64,000 bases of DNA. It comes from Ketobacter sp. (GTDB lineage Bacteria > Pseudomonadota > Gammaproteobacteria > Pseudomonadales > Ketobacteraceae). The notes under the pieces are model-generated. The model was not told the DNA's origin. It searched no databases and worked only from the letters and a program-made list of their open reading frames with translations. Location: contig NZ_RCHN01000009.1 of assembly GCF_003671495.1 (NCBI RefSeq), positions 155,342 through 219,341 on the forward strand. Reading direction: 5' to 3'. This document shows, piece by piece, positions 1 to 8,170 of the stretch. Made by a program: the position numbers and the translations under genes. How positions within the stretch are numbered: the stretch's first letter is position 1; every line of letters starts with the position of its first letter.

Positions 1-1
1 C

Positions 2-184
2 CATCTGGCCCTGGAACACTTTGATCGGGTGATCCTGCTGCGGGCTGGCAAAATCGAACGGGATTGTGCGGCGGCGGAGATCAGCAGCGAGCAGCTGGAT
101 GCCCTTTACCGCCAGGATGAATCCGTGCGGGAGGCAAACCCGCCGCAGACAGGAACCGACGGTTGGGTGATCCGCACTTCATGA
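2..184 (+). CDS. ABC transporter ATP-binding protein, C-terminal end (partial, PhnC-like)
   Basis: Open from the left edge to a TGA at 182-184. It encodes about 60 residues beginning HLALEHFDRVILLRAGKI, which is the usual strand-turn-strand after the switch histidine of an ABC ATPase. The last four bases (ATGA) overlap the start of the permease gene, so the two are translationally coupled. The family is assigned mainly from the PhnE-type permease that follows. The Walker A, signature and Walker B motifs lie outside the window, so the substrate cannot be read from this fragment alone. Confidence 0.8.
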   Translation, partial: HLALEHFDRVILLRAGKIERDCAAAEISSEQLDALYRQDESVREANPPQTGTDGWVIRTS

Positions 185-1668
185 CGCGGTGGGTGCAATA
201 CTCCAGTGCCCGCCGTTTGAATGTGGTGTGCCTGGCGCTGGTGGTGGCCGCCGTGCTGGCCCTGTGGGGTGTTGATTTTCAGATCTACCCGGTGGACCCC
301 TGGCATGAACTGGGCCGCCTCGGCTGGGGTTTGCTGACCCCCGCCTGGTACGACCTTTCCTCCCTGATGTGGGCGTTGTTGCACACGGTGGCCTTTGCGC
401 TGTTGGCGGTGGCGGTAGCGGCGCCGCTGGGATTGCTGTTGGCCATGCTGTTTCATTGGCGCGCTGTACGTCTATGCTGCGCTGCAGTGCGCTCCGTGCA
501 TGAGGTGTTTTGGGGGCTCATCTTCATGCAGCTTTATGGCATCAGTCCACTGACCGGTTTGCTGGCCATTCTGGTGCCCTTCACCGGTGTGTTTGCCAAA
601 GTCTTCGCGGAAATTTTTCAACAACAGGATTTCGATACCGTTCACACCGTGGGTCTGACTGCCGGGCGTTTGAAACGGTACTGCTACACCCTGATTCCTC
701 AATCCTGGCCGGCGCTGCTCAGTTACACCCGTTATCGTTTTGAGTGCGCGTTGCGTTCCAGCGCCATACTGGGGTTCATCGGTTTGCCCACCCTGGGGTT
801 CCATTTGGAAACCGCCTTCAAGCAGGGTGACTACAGTGAAGCTGGAGCATTGTTGTGGGCGTTTCTGATGTTAATTGCCACCATCCGATTCTGGCTGCGA
901 CGTTGGCTGTTGGTGCCTTACCTCCTGTTGGCCCTGTGGGTGCTGCCGGCAACGGTGGGTTTTGATGGTGGTGGCTCCCTATGGCGGTTTGTGAGCGAAG
1001 ACATCTGGCCAAAGGCCCTGCTGGAGCAGGATTGGAACGGCTTGCTGAACTGGTGGGTAGCCCTGTGGCACGGGCAGATCTGGCCCGGACTCTGGCAGAC
1101 CTTGTTGCTGACGCAGATCGCACTGGTGCTTACCGGCGTTGTGGTTTTGCTCGCCTACCCACTGGCCTCCCGCTCCCTGGCCGGCCCGGTTGTGCGTTGG
1201 CCGGGGCGTTTTTTATTGTTGGTGTTGCGCAGTACGCCCGAGATGGTGCTGGCCTTTGTGTTTTTGCTGCTACTGGGGCCATCGGGATTGCCGGTGGTGT
1301 TGGCCCTGGCGCTGCATAACGGTGGTTTGATTGCCTTTCTGGTGGCCAATGCCAGTGATGAGGAATTCCGCAGTCGCCTGCGCCGGCCGGATGATCCTGC
1401 GAGTCTGAAACGGTACGCCTATCTGGAAACCCCGCGCCGGTTTCCGGCGCTGTTGGCGTTTCTGTTTTATCGCTGGGAAGTGATTCTGCGGGAAAGCGCG
1501 ATCATGGGCATTCTCGGCGTGGCGACCCTGGGCTTCTATATCGATTCCGCCTTTGAAGAAATTCGCTATGACCGGGCTTTTCTGCTGATTGTGGTGACGG
1601 CATTGTTGAACATGTTGGTGGACGCTGTGTCCCGACGTTTGCGGGGTGCATCCGTGCGGATGGAATGA
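181..1668 (+). CDS. phnE: Phosphonate-type ABC transporter permease, double-length PhnE
   Basis: Inner-membrane permease that would move phosphonates (or phosphite/phosphate-like anions) with the upstream ATPase. The 495-residue product is a tandem duplication. Each half (about 1-250 and 270-495) has a hydrophobic helix bundle ending in the family loop: LRSSAILGFIGLPTLGF in the first half and LRESAIMGILGVATLGF in the second. Usual PhnE proteins are about 260 residues, so two subunits are fused here, a known arrangement in marine proteobacteria. I chose ATG 181, which overlaps the ATPase stop. A TTG at 163 in the same frame would only add residues inside the upstream gene. No phosphonate-binding protein or C-P lyase gene is visible, so the exact substrate is inferred. 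Confidence 0.88.
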   Translation: MTRWVQYSSARRLNVVCLALVVAAVLALWGVDFQIYPVDPWHELGRLGWGLLTPAWYDLSSLMWALLHTVAFALLAVAVAAPLGLLLAMLFHWRAVRLCCAAVRSVHEVFWGLIFMQLYGISPLTGLLAILVPFTGVFAKVFAEIFQQQDFDTVHTVGLTAGRLKRYCYTLIPQSWPALLSYTRYRFECALRSSAILGFIGLPTLGFHLETAFKQGDYSEAGALLWAFLMLIATIRFWLRRWLLVPYLLLALWVLPATVGFDGGGSLWRFVSEDIWPKALLEQDWNGLLNWWVALWHGQIWPGLWQTLLLTQIALVLTGVVVLLAYPLASRSLAGPVVRWPGRFLLLVLRSTPEMVLAFVFLLLLGPSGLPVVLALALHNGGLIAFLVANASDEEFRSRLRRPDDPASLKRYAYLETPRRFPALLAFLFYRWEVILRESAIMGILGVATLGFYIDSAFEEIRYDRAFLLIVVTALLNMLVDAVSRRLRGASVRME

Positions 1669-1732
1669 TGATGACGCTGCGGTGGGCCCGCGCTATGCTT
1701 AAGCCAGTGGTATTCCATTGGCCGGAGCTGTC

Positions 1733-3634
1733 ATGAATAAACCGATTGATAATGATGTTCACCATTCTTCCTCTGCTGCGCTTCCGTTTGGTGCGGTGAT
1801 CGGGCTTGCTCCGGGGGGCGTGGCCAGCTACTCCAGTGACTACAACACCGTAAATTACGATGAATTCCCTGAGCGGCATGCCTTCAATCATTATGTGGCC
1901 GGCGTTTATACCGGCCACAAATGGCAATGCGTGGAGTTTGCCCGCCGCTGGCTGCTGGTGAACCGTGGCTATGTATTCGAAGACATTGCCATGGCTTACG
2001 ACATATTTTATCTGCGCCAGGTGAAAGTGGTGGCGTCCGGCGAACAGCTGCCGTTGGCCTCGTATCTCAATGGCAGCAAGCATCCACCGGAGGTGGGGTG
2101 CCTGATGATCTGGCAGCACGGTGGCGAATTCGAAGTGACCGGGCACGTGGCGGTGGTGACTGAGGTCACTGAGCATTATGTGCGGATTGCAGAACAGAAT
2201 TTTGATCACAAACCCTGGCCCCAGGGCGCGGATTATTCCCGCGAGCTGTTTGTGCGGATGGGCGAAGACGGCAGTTACTGGGTGCGTTGCAGTGCTGAGG
2301 GTGCCACCATTCTGGGTTGGGTGATTCAGGGTGAGGCGGACGAACACGCGGAGCACTTTGAAGGCACACATTCCAATTTGTTCAATCTGAAAATGCAGCA
2401 CCTGAATGTGGCGGACCGTCTGCATAAGGCCTGGATCAATCTGGCCAACGACGATGAATACGCTTACGCCATCCGCAACGGTCAGCGGCTTTCCTGTGTG
2501 CCCGGGCGAGAGGACCGTTACGTCACTATTTCGCAGTCGGCATTGGACGAAGTGGAGCGGGCCACCAATGAGCTGAACGCGTTGTTTCAGCACGCCACGG
2601 ATTATGTGTTCCAGAATCCGCAACTGCACAGTCGTTTCAATATTCCGGAGATTCTCTGGCCGCGCATGAAACAATCCTGGGATAACCGGCGCAATCAACT
2701 GGTGACTGGGCGCTTTGACTTTACCCTCAGTGAACAGGGGCTCAAGGTATATGAATACAACGCCGATTCTGCATCCTGCCATATGGAATGCGGCAAGATT
2801 CAAGGGGTGTGGGCCAATCACTTCGGTTTGAAGGATGGCAGGGACCCGGGTGGGGATCTGTATCATCGCCTGGTGGAAGCCTGGAAGCACAATGATATGA
2901 CTGACCTGGTGCACATCATGCTCGATCACGACCAGGAGGAGAGCTATCACGCCCAGTACATGAAGAGCGCCATGGAGCGGGCCGGTTTGCAGGTGAAGTT
3001 GATTCAGGGCGTACGTGGGTTGCAGTGGTCCGGCAATGGCGACGTGCTGGACCAGGATGGCGTGCCCATTACCCAGGTGTGGAAAACCTGGGCCTGGGAA
3101 ACGGCTTTGGATCAGTTGCGGGAGGAACTGGCGGGGGCTGAGTCCGGCACAGACCAGCCATCTGATCGGGCCCCACGCTTGAAGGATGTGTTGTTACATC
3201 CGCAGGTGATGGTGATCGAACCACTGTGGACCCTGATCCCGAGTAATAAAGCCATCCTGCCCATTCTATGGGAGATGATGCCCGATCACCCCTATCTGTT
3301 GGAGAGTTGTTACGAACTGACTCCCTCCCTGAAAAAAAATGGTTATGTGAGTAAACCCATCGCCGGTCGTTGTGGTCTTAATATCAGTCTGGTGGATGCG
3401 AATGATCATACGCTGGTGGAAACTGATGGCCGCTTCTCTCACCAGGATTACATCTATCAGCAGCTGGCACCGTTACCCCGCTTGGAAGACGTCAGTGTGC
3501 AGGTGTGCAGCTTTACTGCCGGTGGGCATTACGGCGGTGCTTGTGTGCGGGTGGATGAGAGCCTGATCATCACCAACCAAAGCGATATACTGCCGTTGCG
3601 TGTGTATCCTGACAGCGAGTGGGATGGGGGCTAG
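1733..3634 (+). CDS. gss: Bifunctional glutathionylspermidine synthetase/amidase
   Basis: Cytosolic enzyme that makes and hydrolyses the glutathione-spermidine conjugate. The 633 residues match the E. coli enzyme in size (619) and layout. The N-terminal CHAP amidase domain (about 20-200) has the nucleophile in GHKWQCVEFARRW (Cys66) and a GHVAVVTEV segment supplying the histidine. The C-terminal ATP-grasp synthetase (about 215-630) carries FDFTLSEQGLKVYEYNADS and the KPIAGRCGLNISLVD block. Start ATG 1733 follows a GGAG; a TTG at 1718 is in frame but poorly placed. A small hairpin (1704-1721, 7 bp with one G-U pair) sits just before the ribosome site. No polyamine genes flank it. Confidence 0.93.
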   Translation: MNKPIDNDVHHSSSAALPFGAVIGLAPGGVASYSSDYNTVNYDEFPERHAFNHYVAGVYTGHKWQCVEFARRWLLVNRGYVFEDIAMAYDIFYLRQVKVVASGEQLPLASYLNGSKHPPEVGCLMIWQHGGEFEVTGHVAVVTEVTEHYVRIAEQNFDHKPWPQGADYSRELFVRMGEDGSYWVRCSAEGATILGWVIQGEADEHAEHFEGTHSNLFNLKMQHLNVADRLHKAWINLANDDEYAYAIRNGQRLSCVPGREDRYVTISQSALDEVERATNELNALFQHATDYVFQNPQLHSRFNIPEILWPRMKQSWDNRRNQLVTGRFDFTLSEQGLKVYEYNADSASCHMECGKIQGVWANHFGLKDGRDPGGDLYHRLVEAWKHNDMTDLVHIMLDHDQEESYHAQYMKSAMERAGLQVKLIQGVRGLQWSGNGDVLDQDGVPITQVWKTWAWETALDQLREELAGAESGTDQPSDRAPRLKDVLLHPQVMVIEPLWTLIPSNKAILPILWEMMPDHPYLLESCYELTPSLKKNGYVSKPIAGRCGLNISLVDANDHTLVETDGRFSHQDYIYQQLAPLPRLEDVSVQVCSFTAGGHYGGACVRVDESLIITNQSDILPLRVYPDSEWDGG

Positions 3635-4011
3635 CGAAAGGGGAGTGGAGTAAGCACGCTCATATTTAATTTGCATGACGGTTGTATTGGATGTTTGCTT
3701 AATCTTTATTTCAATTTGGTTTCATTGCGCTGAAATCCCTTCAATTCAAACTGTAATATTTCATTGTCTGTCATCTTTCTTACACGGTGTGTACTTTTTT
3801 TCAGCATGAAAAATTCATGTAGGAATTCCCACCAAATTCAATAATTTTTCACATTTCTCAATCAGTATTGTGCCCCGTTAGCGCAGTGGGGAAGTTGCGC
3901 TGACATCCATTCCTACTAGGGTGTGCTGGCGCAATGCAGCACTCGGCTTGGTAGTTACGATTGTTACGAAAGTTACGAACATAAAACCTGTATTCGACCG
4001 AGGATGTGAAT
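3635..4011. other. AT-rich intergenic region upstream of the VPLPA-CTERM gene
   Basis: About 377 bp with no credible gene. The first 230 bp are clearly more AT-rich than the flanks, with runs such as TTCAATTTGG and AATAATTTTTCAC, and probably hold the promoter for the genes starting at 4012 and 4913. Near the gene are an imperfect AGCGCA/TGCGCT hairpin (about 3893-3901 and downstream) and the three-copy GTTACGA array, listed separately. I see no convincing sigma-70 boxes and no correctly spaced sigma-54 site. Confidence 0.6.
3954..3978 (+). promoter_or_regulatory. Three GTTACGA direct repeats with 9-bp period
   Basis: GTTACGA occurs at 3954, 3963 and 3972, separated by TT and AA. The period is exactly 9 bp and the array ends 33 bp before ATG 4012. 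Regular short direct repeats close to a start often bind a multimeric regulator. They could also lie in the 5' leader. The repeats are read directly from the sequence; their role is inferred. Confidence 0.5.
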
Positions 4012-4803
4012 ATGAAATTGAAAGCTATTGCTGCAACTGTTGCGTTAGCTGCTGTGTCTGCTTCTGCTAATGCCGCCTGGGAACACGGTGGTGGCCCCAG
4101 CTCCACCAGCGGTGAGCTGATTCTGTCTGTCTGGAACGCGGCTACTGAAACTTCCATGGCTGTTGACCTGGGCGTAACCACCACTGGCGCTATGGATCTG
4201 GCCATTGGTACTACCTTTGCTCTGGATCAGGCTGCCCTGGACCACATCGGTGCTTCTACTGCTGCTACCAGCGACCTGTACTTCAACATCGCAGGCGCCA
4301 ACTATGACCTGAACGGGTTTGTTGCCAATCCTGAGTTGTTCTCCTTCTACTCCACTCAGGTTGCCCAGCCTAATCCGAGCTTCACCTATGTTTCACTGGC
4401 TAACATGACTGGTGCGTTGGATAACTATGCGCTGCAGTTGGGCGGTCGCCAGACTTCCAACGGCCTGGATAACCCAACTTTCCTGGGAACTGGTGGTGCT
4501 AACTATTCTGGGTCCGAAGCCTTTTGGGGTTCCGGCATGGCTGGTTTGACCAACGATACCTTTGGTGCTGGCGTTCTTGAGTCTGCCGCCAACGTGGGTG
4601 AGTCACTGTACGCCTACAGCTTCCAGTTCGCCAATGTTGGCCAGCAGGATTTGACTCCGTATGCGCTGCAGACTGCTGGCTACTGGGTACTTGATATCGA
4701 TACTGCCACTCTGTCCTACGTACCGGTACCTGCCGCTGTTTGGCTGTTTGCTTCCGGCGTACTGGGTCTGGCCGGTGTAGCACGTCGTCGTCGCAAGGCT
4801 TAA
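4012..4803 (+). CDS. VPLPA-CTERM secreted protein (exosortase D substrate)
   Basis: Secreted protein of 263 residues with no recognised central domain. It starts with a clean Sec signal peptide (MKLKAIAATVALAAVSASANA, about 1-21). It ends with the tripartite sorting signal VPVPAAVWLFASGVLGLAGV followed by RRRRKA: motif, hydrophobic helix and basic tail. This is the VPLPA-CTERM variant of PEP-CTERM. The middle is rich in G, S, T, A and N, as expected of an extracellular protein. ATG 4012 is used; the GTG at 4006 is less likely. The cognate XrtD is encoded 40 kb away at 44897. Codon use is strongly biased (GGT, GCT, AACT), suggesting high expression, and the gene at 4913 shares this bias. Confidence 0.87.
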   Translation: MKLKAIAATVALAAVSASANAAWEHGGGPSSTSGELILSVWNAATETSMAVDLGVTTTGAMDLAIGTTFALDQAALDHIGASTAATSDLYFNIAGANYDLNGFVANPELFSFYSTQVAQPNPSFTYVSLANMTGALDNYALQLGGRQTSNGLDNPTFLGTGGANYSGSEAFWGSGMAGLTNDTFGAGVLESAANVGESLYAYSFQFANVGQQDLTPYALQTAGYWVLDIDTATLSYVPVPAAVWLFASGVLGLAGVARRRRKA

Positions 4804-4828
4804 TGGCCAGGCGCTGATCGCGACAATC

Positions 4829-4854
4829 GGGTGCCGGCACTGCTGCGGGCACCC
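4829..4854 (+). terminator. GC-rich hairpin between the two secreted-protein genes
   Basis: GGGTGCC at 4829-4835 pairs with GGCACCC at 4848-4854 around a 12-base loop. No T-run follows, so it may be an mRNA-stabilising or attenuating structure rather than a full terminator. It lies in the 109-bp gap between the genes at 4012 and 4913. Confidence 0.4.
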
Positions 4855-4912
4855 ACCTTGTAGTGAACCTAACTGAACTCCGAACACAACCAATTGACCA
4901 AGGGATAATGCC

Positions 4913-6436
4913 ATGAAATTCAATAAACTGGCGGTTGCCGTAGCAGCCACCGTGGCTTCACACGCCTACGCGTTGGGCCCCAATGTAACTCCTGATGTGG
5001 TTTTCCAGCTGTCCGGCGCTACCGCTGCCGACGTACAGGTACAAACCTATTACTCTACCCTGTGCGATATCTCCACTCAGGACAACTACGAATTCGACGG
5101 TAGCGGTACTGACGCTTCTGCCGTGTTCTGTACTGTACCTGCGTCTGCCGGTGTGTTCTCCACCGACAAAAATGTACTGTTTCACAAGCAGAGCGGCGGT
5201 TCCATTGACGGCGTAGCACCGGTATTCAACCAGACTACCGTTGCTGCAGTGAACATGTCCTCTTGTTCCCAGATCTCGGCCAACACCGGTACTGTGGCCG
5301 GTGAGTACACCTGTACTTCCACAACCCCTGCACCTGCCATGGTGGGTATCTCCGACGTGGAGCCTGAGCTGTTCACCATCGGTGCCAACAACGAAGCCGG
5401 TGTTCAGATCAACCTGAGTGCTCCCCGTAAAGTCAGCACTGTCAACGCCCAGACCTTCGGTGTGGTAGCCTCTCCTGGTTTGCGTGACGCGCTGCAGTCT
5501 GCTCAGGGTCTGTCTGTTGGTTCTGATGAAGTTCAGGATATGCCTTCCCTGTCTTCTGACCTGATCGCCAACCTGTTTGCCGGTAAAGTAGCTAACTGGT
5601 CCCAGCTGAAAAACGCTGCTGGCTTGGGTATCGACAGCGGCGCCGGTCTGAGCAACGGTGCGGTGAATATCTGCGTACGTACTCCCGGTTCCGGTACTCA
5701 GGCTCAATTCAACGCTTACTACATGGGCAACCCCTGTAACTACCGAGGCGCTGGCAACGGCGGCTATGTTGGTTTCAACACAGCCATTGACAGTAACGGT
5801 ATCGAGAACGACAGCCCGGTGATCCTGATCGGTGGTTTGTTCCCGGCTCCTGGCCCTTACATTCACAAGAATGAAGGTTCCTCCGATATGGGTAAATGTG
5901 TGACCAACATTTCCAACGCTGGTCGTTGGGCGCTGGGTGTTCAGTCTCTGGAGAAAGTGGACGAAGGTCGTACCGATCGTAACCAGTTCAAGTATCTGGC
6001 AATCGACGGTGTTGCCCCCACTCTGGAAAACGTAGCCGCTGGTCTGTACCAGAACTGGGCTTCCATGACCATCCAGTGGCGTACTGATGTGGTTGCAGCG
6101 GGTTCTGACCAGGAAGCTCTGGCCGAGAAATTTGTTGAAATCGCCCGTAACATCAGCGACGTAAAAGACTTCAACCTGGGTCTGCAAACGGACGACGGCA
6201 ACACCAACAACGACAACCGTCCTGCTGGCGGCTTCAACGCGCCTGAAATCCTGGCCACTGGCGGCGCTGCGCCGGTTAACGTTGGTAGCCTGGTGTTCGC
6301 CGACAGCAGCAACGTGCCTTCCTTCCCGTTTGATGCCAACAACCCGGTCATGCCTTTCAACAAAGGCCTGGTGGGTCAAAGCTCTTGCGCGGTTCCGGCT
6401 CTGGGTTCCACTGGCATTGACGTAAGCCAGAAGTAA
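4913..6436 (+). CDS. Secreted protein with PstS-like binding-protein signature
   Basis: A 507-residue exported protein with signal peptide MKFNKLAVAVAATVASHAYA (cleavage near residue 20). The central region resembles phosphate-binding PstS/PBP-like proteins. SSDLIANLFAGKVANWSQLK (about 207-226) matches the PstS pattern of 'IF.GKI..W', and CVRTPGSGTQAQFNAYY (about 256-272) matches 'R.DGSGT...F..YL'. The N-terminal part (VVFQLSGATAADVQVQ) is family-specific. Several paired cysteines suggest disulphides outside the cytoplasm. There is no lipobox, membrane anchor or sorting tail, so it is probably periplasmic or released. A strong terminator follows. Codon use suggests high expression. The ligand is unknown; phosphate is only a guess from the fold. 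Confidence 0.75.
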   Translation: MKFNKLAVAVAATVASHAYALGPNVTPDVVFQLSGATAADVQVQTYYSTLCDISTQDNYEFDGSGTDASAVFCTVPASAGVFSTDKNVLFHKQSGGSIDGVAPVFNQTTVAAVNMSSCSQISANTGTVAGEYTCTSTTPAPAMVGISDVEPELFTIGANNEAGVQINLSAPRKVSTVNAQTFGVVASPGLRDALQSAQGLSVGSDEVQDMPSLSSDLIANLFAGKVANWSQLKNAAGLGIDSGAGLSNGAVNICVRTPGSGTQAQFNAYYMGNPCNYRGAGNGGYVGFNTAIDSNGIENDSPVILIGGLFPAPGPYIHKNEGSSDMGKCVTNISNAGRWALGVQSLEKVDEGRTDRNQFKYLAIDGVAPTLENVAAGLYQNWASMTIQWRTDVVAAGSDQEALAEKFVEIARNISDVKDFNLGLQTDDGNTNNDNRPAGGFNAPEILATGGAAPVNVGSLVFADSSNVPSFPFDANNPVMPFNKGLVGQSSCAVPALGSTGIDVSQK

Positions 6437-6477
6437 ACCCGCGTCGGTCTTCGTACCGAACAAGGCAACACCAAGAC

Positions 6478-6513
6478 AGGAGTACCGCAGGGTGCTCCTG
6501 TTCTTGCGTTTTT
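6478..6513 (+). terminator. Rho-independent terminator after the PstS-like gene
   Basis: AGGAGTACC (6478-6486) pairs with GGTGCTCCT (6491-6499) around a GCAG loop, a 9-bp stem with one G-U pair. It is followed by a T-rich stretch ending in TTTTT at 6513. It separates the secreted-protein pair from the TpsB gene. Confidence 0.8.
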
Positions 6514-6576
6514 GTCGGTTACAAAAAAGAAGTGATTTAGTGAATCAAGTGAAACAGTTGAGCAGCAGTGGTTTTT

Positions 6577-8127
6577 ATGGGTAAGGGGTTACGTTGGTTC
6601 TGGGGCATCTGTGTGTTGTGGTTATCGTTGGGGGTCAGCGCCGCAGTTCAGTACATCGACATCTGGGAATTTCGCGTGCAGGGCAATTCCCTGTTGGCCG
6701 ACGAGGTCATTCAACGGGAACTGGCACCGTATCTGGGAGCAGCGCGCACCCTGGAAGATGTGGAGCAGGCAGCCAAGTTGCTGCAGGATCTGTATAAAAA
6801 GGCCGGCTACCCGGCGGTGTTCGTGGAGATTCCGCCACAAACCGTGGTGCAGGGTGTATTTCGCCTGCAAGTCACAGAAACCCGGTTACGGAGACTGCGG
6901 GTCACCGGTGCCGAGTATTTTCTTCCGAGTCTGATCAAGCAGGCATTGCCTTCCCTGCAGACTGGAAATGCCCTCAACCTGCGGGATTTGCAGCAGGACA
7001 TTCAGTACGCCAATGCCTTGAATCCGGATCTGAAACTGATGCCCATGTTGAAGCAGGGCCCCACCGCCGACACCATCGAGGTGGAGCTGAATGTGGACGA
7101 CGAGATGCCGGTGTCCGCCGGGGTGGAAGTCAATAACTACAACTCACCCAACACCACCAATACCCGTTTGATCGCAGAATTGGGCTACAGCAACCTGTGG
7201 CAGAAACTGCACGACTGGTCGATTCAGATGCAGACCTCACCGGAGAACACGGATGAAGTGAAAGTACTGGCATCCACCTATGTGTTCCCGATGGGGTTGA
7301 AGGGCAACAAGGTGGCGCTGTATGGAGTGCTGTCCGATTCCGATGTGGCTACCGTGGGCAGCACGCGGGTGGTGGGTGACGGTTTTATTCTGGGTGGTCG
7401 TTATATTCATCCGTTCCAGCGTCGGGACACCGGCGTGAGCACCTTGATTTTTGGCTTTGATTACAAGGATTTTGACGAACAGATTCGGGTCACCGGCGCT
7501 GAGGGGTTGGAAACGCCTATTGATTATGTGGTGTTCACAAGCCAGTACAGCTCCTTCAACCGGGGTGATGGCTGGGCCGACAACCTGGGCCTGGCACTGA
7601 AATTCGGCGTGCGGGAAGTGTTCAATGAGAACGAGGAATTCGACAACAAGCGTTCCCGCAGTGAACCCAATTTCACCATCCTGAAGCTGGACTATGAGCG
7701 TAATTACTTCCTGGGTGAAGGCTGGTCGCTGCTGGGGGCAATGACCGGGCAGTGGAGCTCCGCGCCGCTGGTCAGCAACGAACAGATGTCCGCCGGTGGG
7801 GTGGACAGCGTGCGCGGTTATTACGAATCCCAGGTGGCAGCGGACATGGGCATGCGCTTGAGTTTTGAAATGGGCACACCCAGCTACGCCGGCAAGCATG
7901 GGGAGGTGTGGGGGTTGACCTTCGTGGAAGGCGCTTACCTGGAAAACTCCGACACCGGGGTGGAAGAGGACAGCGAATTCCGGTTGGCATCCTTTGGGTT
8001 CGGCTTGCGGGCTCAATCCAAAAAGCAATGGTTCTTCGACCTGGATGCGGGTTATCCACTGAAAGCGGTGGATGAGGTTGAGGAAGGTGACGTGCGGGTC
8101 AACGCCAAGCTGCGTTACGAGTATTAA
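6577..8127 (+). CDS. TpsB/ShlB-type outer-membrane transporter (two-partner secretion)
   Basis: Outer-membrane protein that would secrete the TpsA product encoded 43 bp downstream. The 516-residue product has a signal peptide (MGKGLRWFWGICVLWLSLGVSAA). Two POTRA domains follow (about 22-160), with the typical YIDIWEFRVQGNSLL opening and AGYPAVFVEIPPQTVVQGVFRL. The remainder is a beta-barrel (about 165-516) rich in alternating aromatic strands, including the conserved GGVDSVRGYYES segment of Omp85/TpsB proteins, and it ends in LRYEY with a terminal aromatic residue. Length is slightly below FhaC (about 555). ATG 6577 is preferred; GTG 6568 would extend it by three residues. A near-exact 19-bp copy of its 3' end follows the stop. 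Confidence 0.9.
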   Translation: MGKGLRWFWGICVLWLSLGVSAAVQYIDIWEFRVQGNSLLADEVIQRELAPYLGAARTLEDVEQAAKLLQDLYKKAGYPAVFVEIPPQTVVQGVFRLQVTETRLRRLRVTGAEYFLPSLIKQALPSLQTGNALNLRDLQQDIQYANALNPDLKLMPMLKQGPTADTIEVELNVDDEMPVSAGVEVNNYNSPNTTNTRLIAELGYSNLWQKLHDWSIQMQTSPENTDEVKVLASTYVFPMGLKGNKVALYGVLSDSDVATVGSTRVVGDGFILGGRYIHPFQRRDTGVSTLIFGFDYKDFDEQIRVTGAEGLETPIDYVVFTSQYSSFNRGDGWADNLGLALKFGVREVFNENEEFDNKRSRSEPNFTILKLDYERNYFLGEGWSLLGAMTGQWSSAPLVSNEQMSAGGVDSVRGYYESQVAADMGMRLSFEMGTPSYAGKHGEVWGLTFVEGAYLENSDTGVEEDSEFRLASFGFGLRAQSKKQWFFDLDAGYPLKAVDEVEEGDVRVNAKLRYEY

Positions 8128-8147
8128 GTTGCGTTATGAGTGTTAAG
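8110..8147 (+). repeat. 19-bp imperfect tandem duplication at the tpsB stop
   Basis: Bases 8110-8128 (CTGCGTTACGAGTATTAAG) and 8129-8147 (TTGCGTTATGAGTGTTAAG) are adjacent copies differing at three positions. The first copy encodes the last residues and stop of TpsB; the second is untranslated. It looks like a slippage duplication of the gene end that has begun to drift. Confidence 0.8.
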
Positions 8148-8170
8148 CAGAACGACTGCGGGTTAGGACT

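Noticed and set aside
3927..3945. Possible sigma-54 promoter (TGGC...GC) upstream of the VPLPA-CTERM gene
   Set aside because: The GG and GC elements are one base too close together and the -12 TTGC is absent.
4958..6463. 501-codon open frame on the minus strand opposite the PstS-like gene
   Set aside because: It mirrors the biased codon use of the plus-strand gene. The product is V/T/G/R-rich without a domain, and the plus-strand protein has a signal peptide and recognisable motifs.
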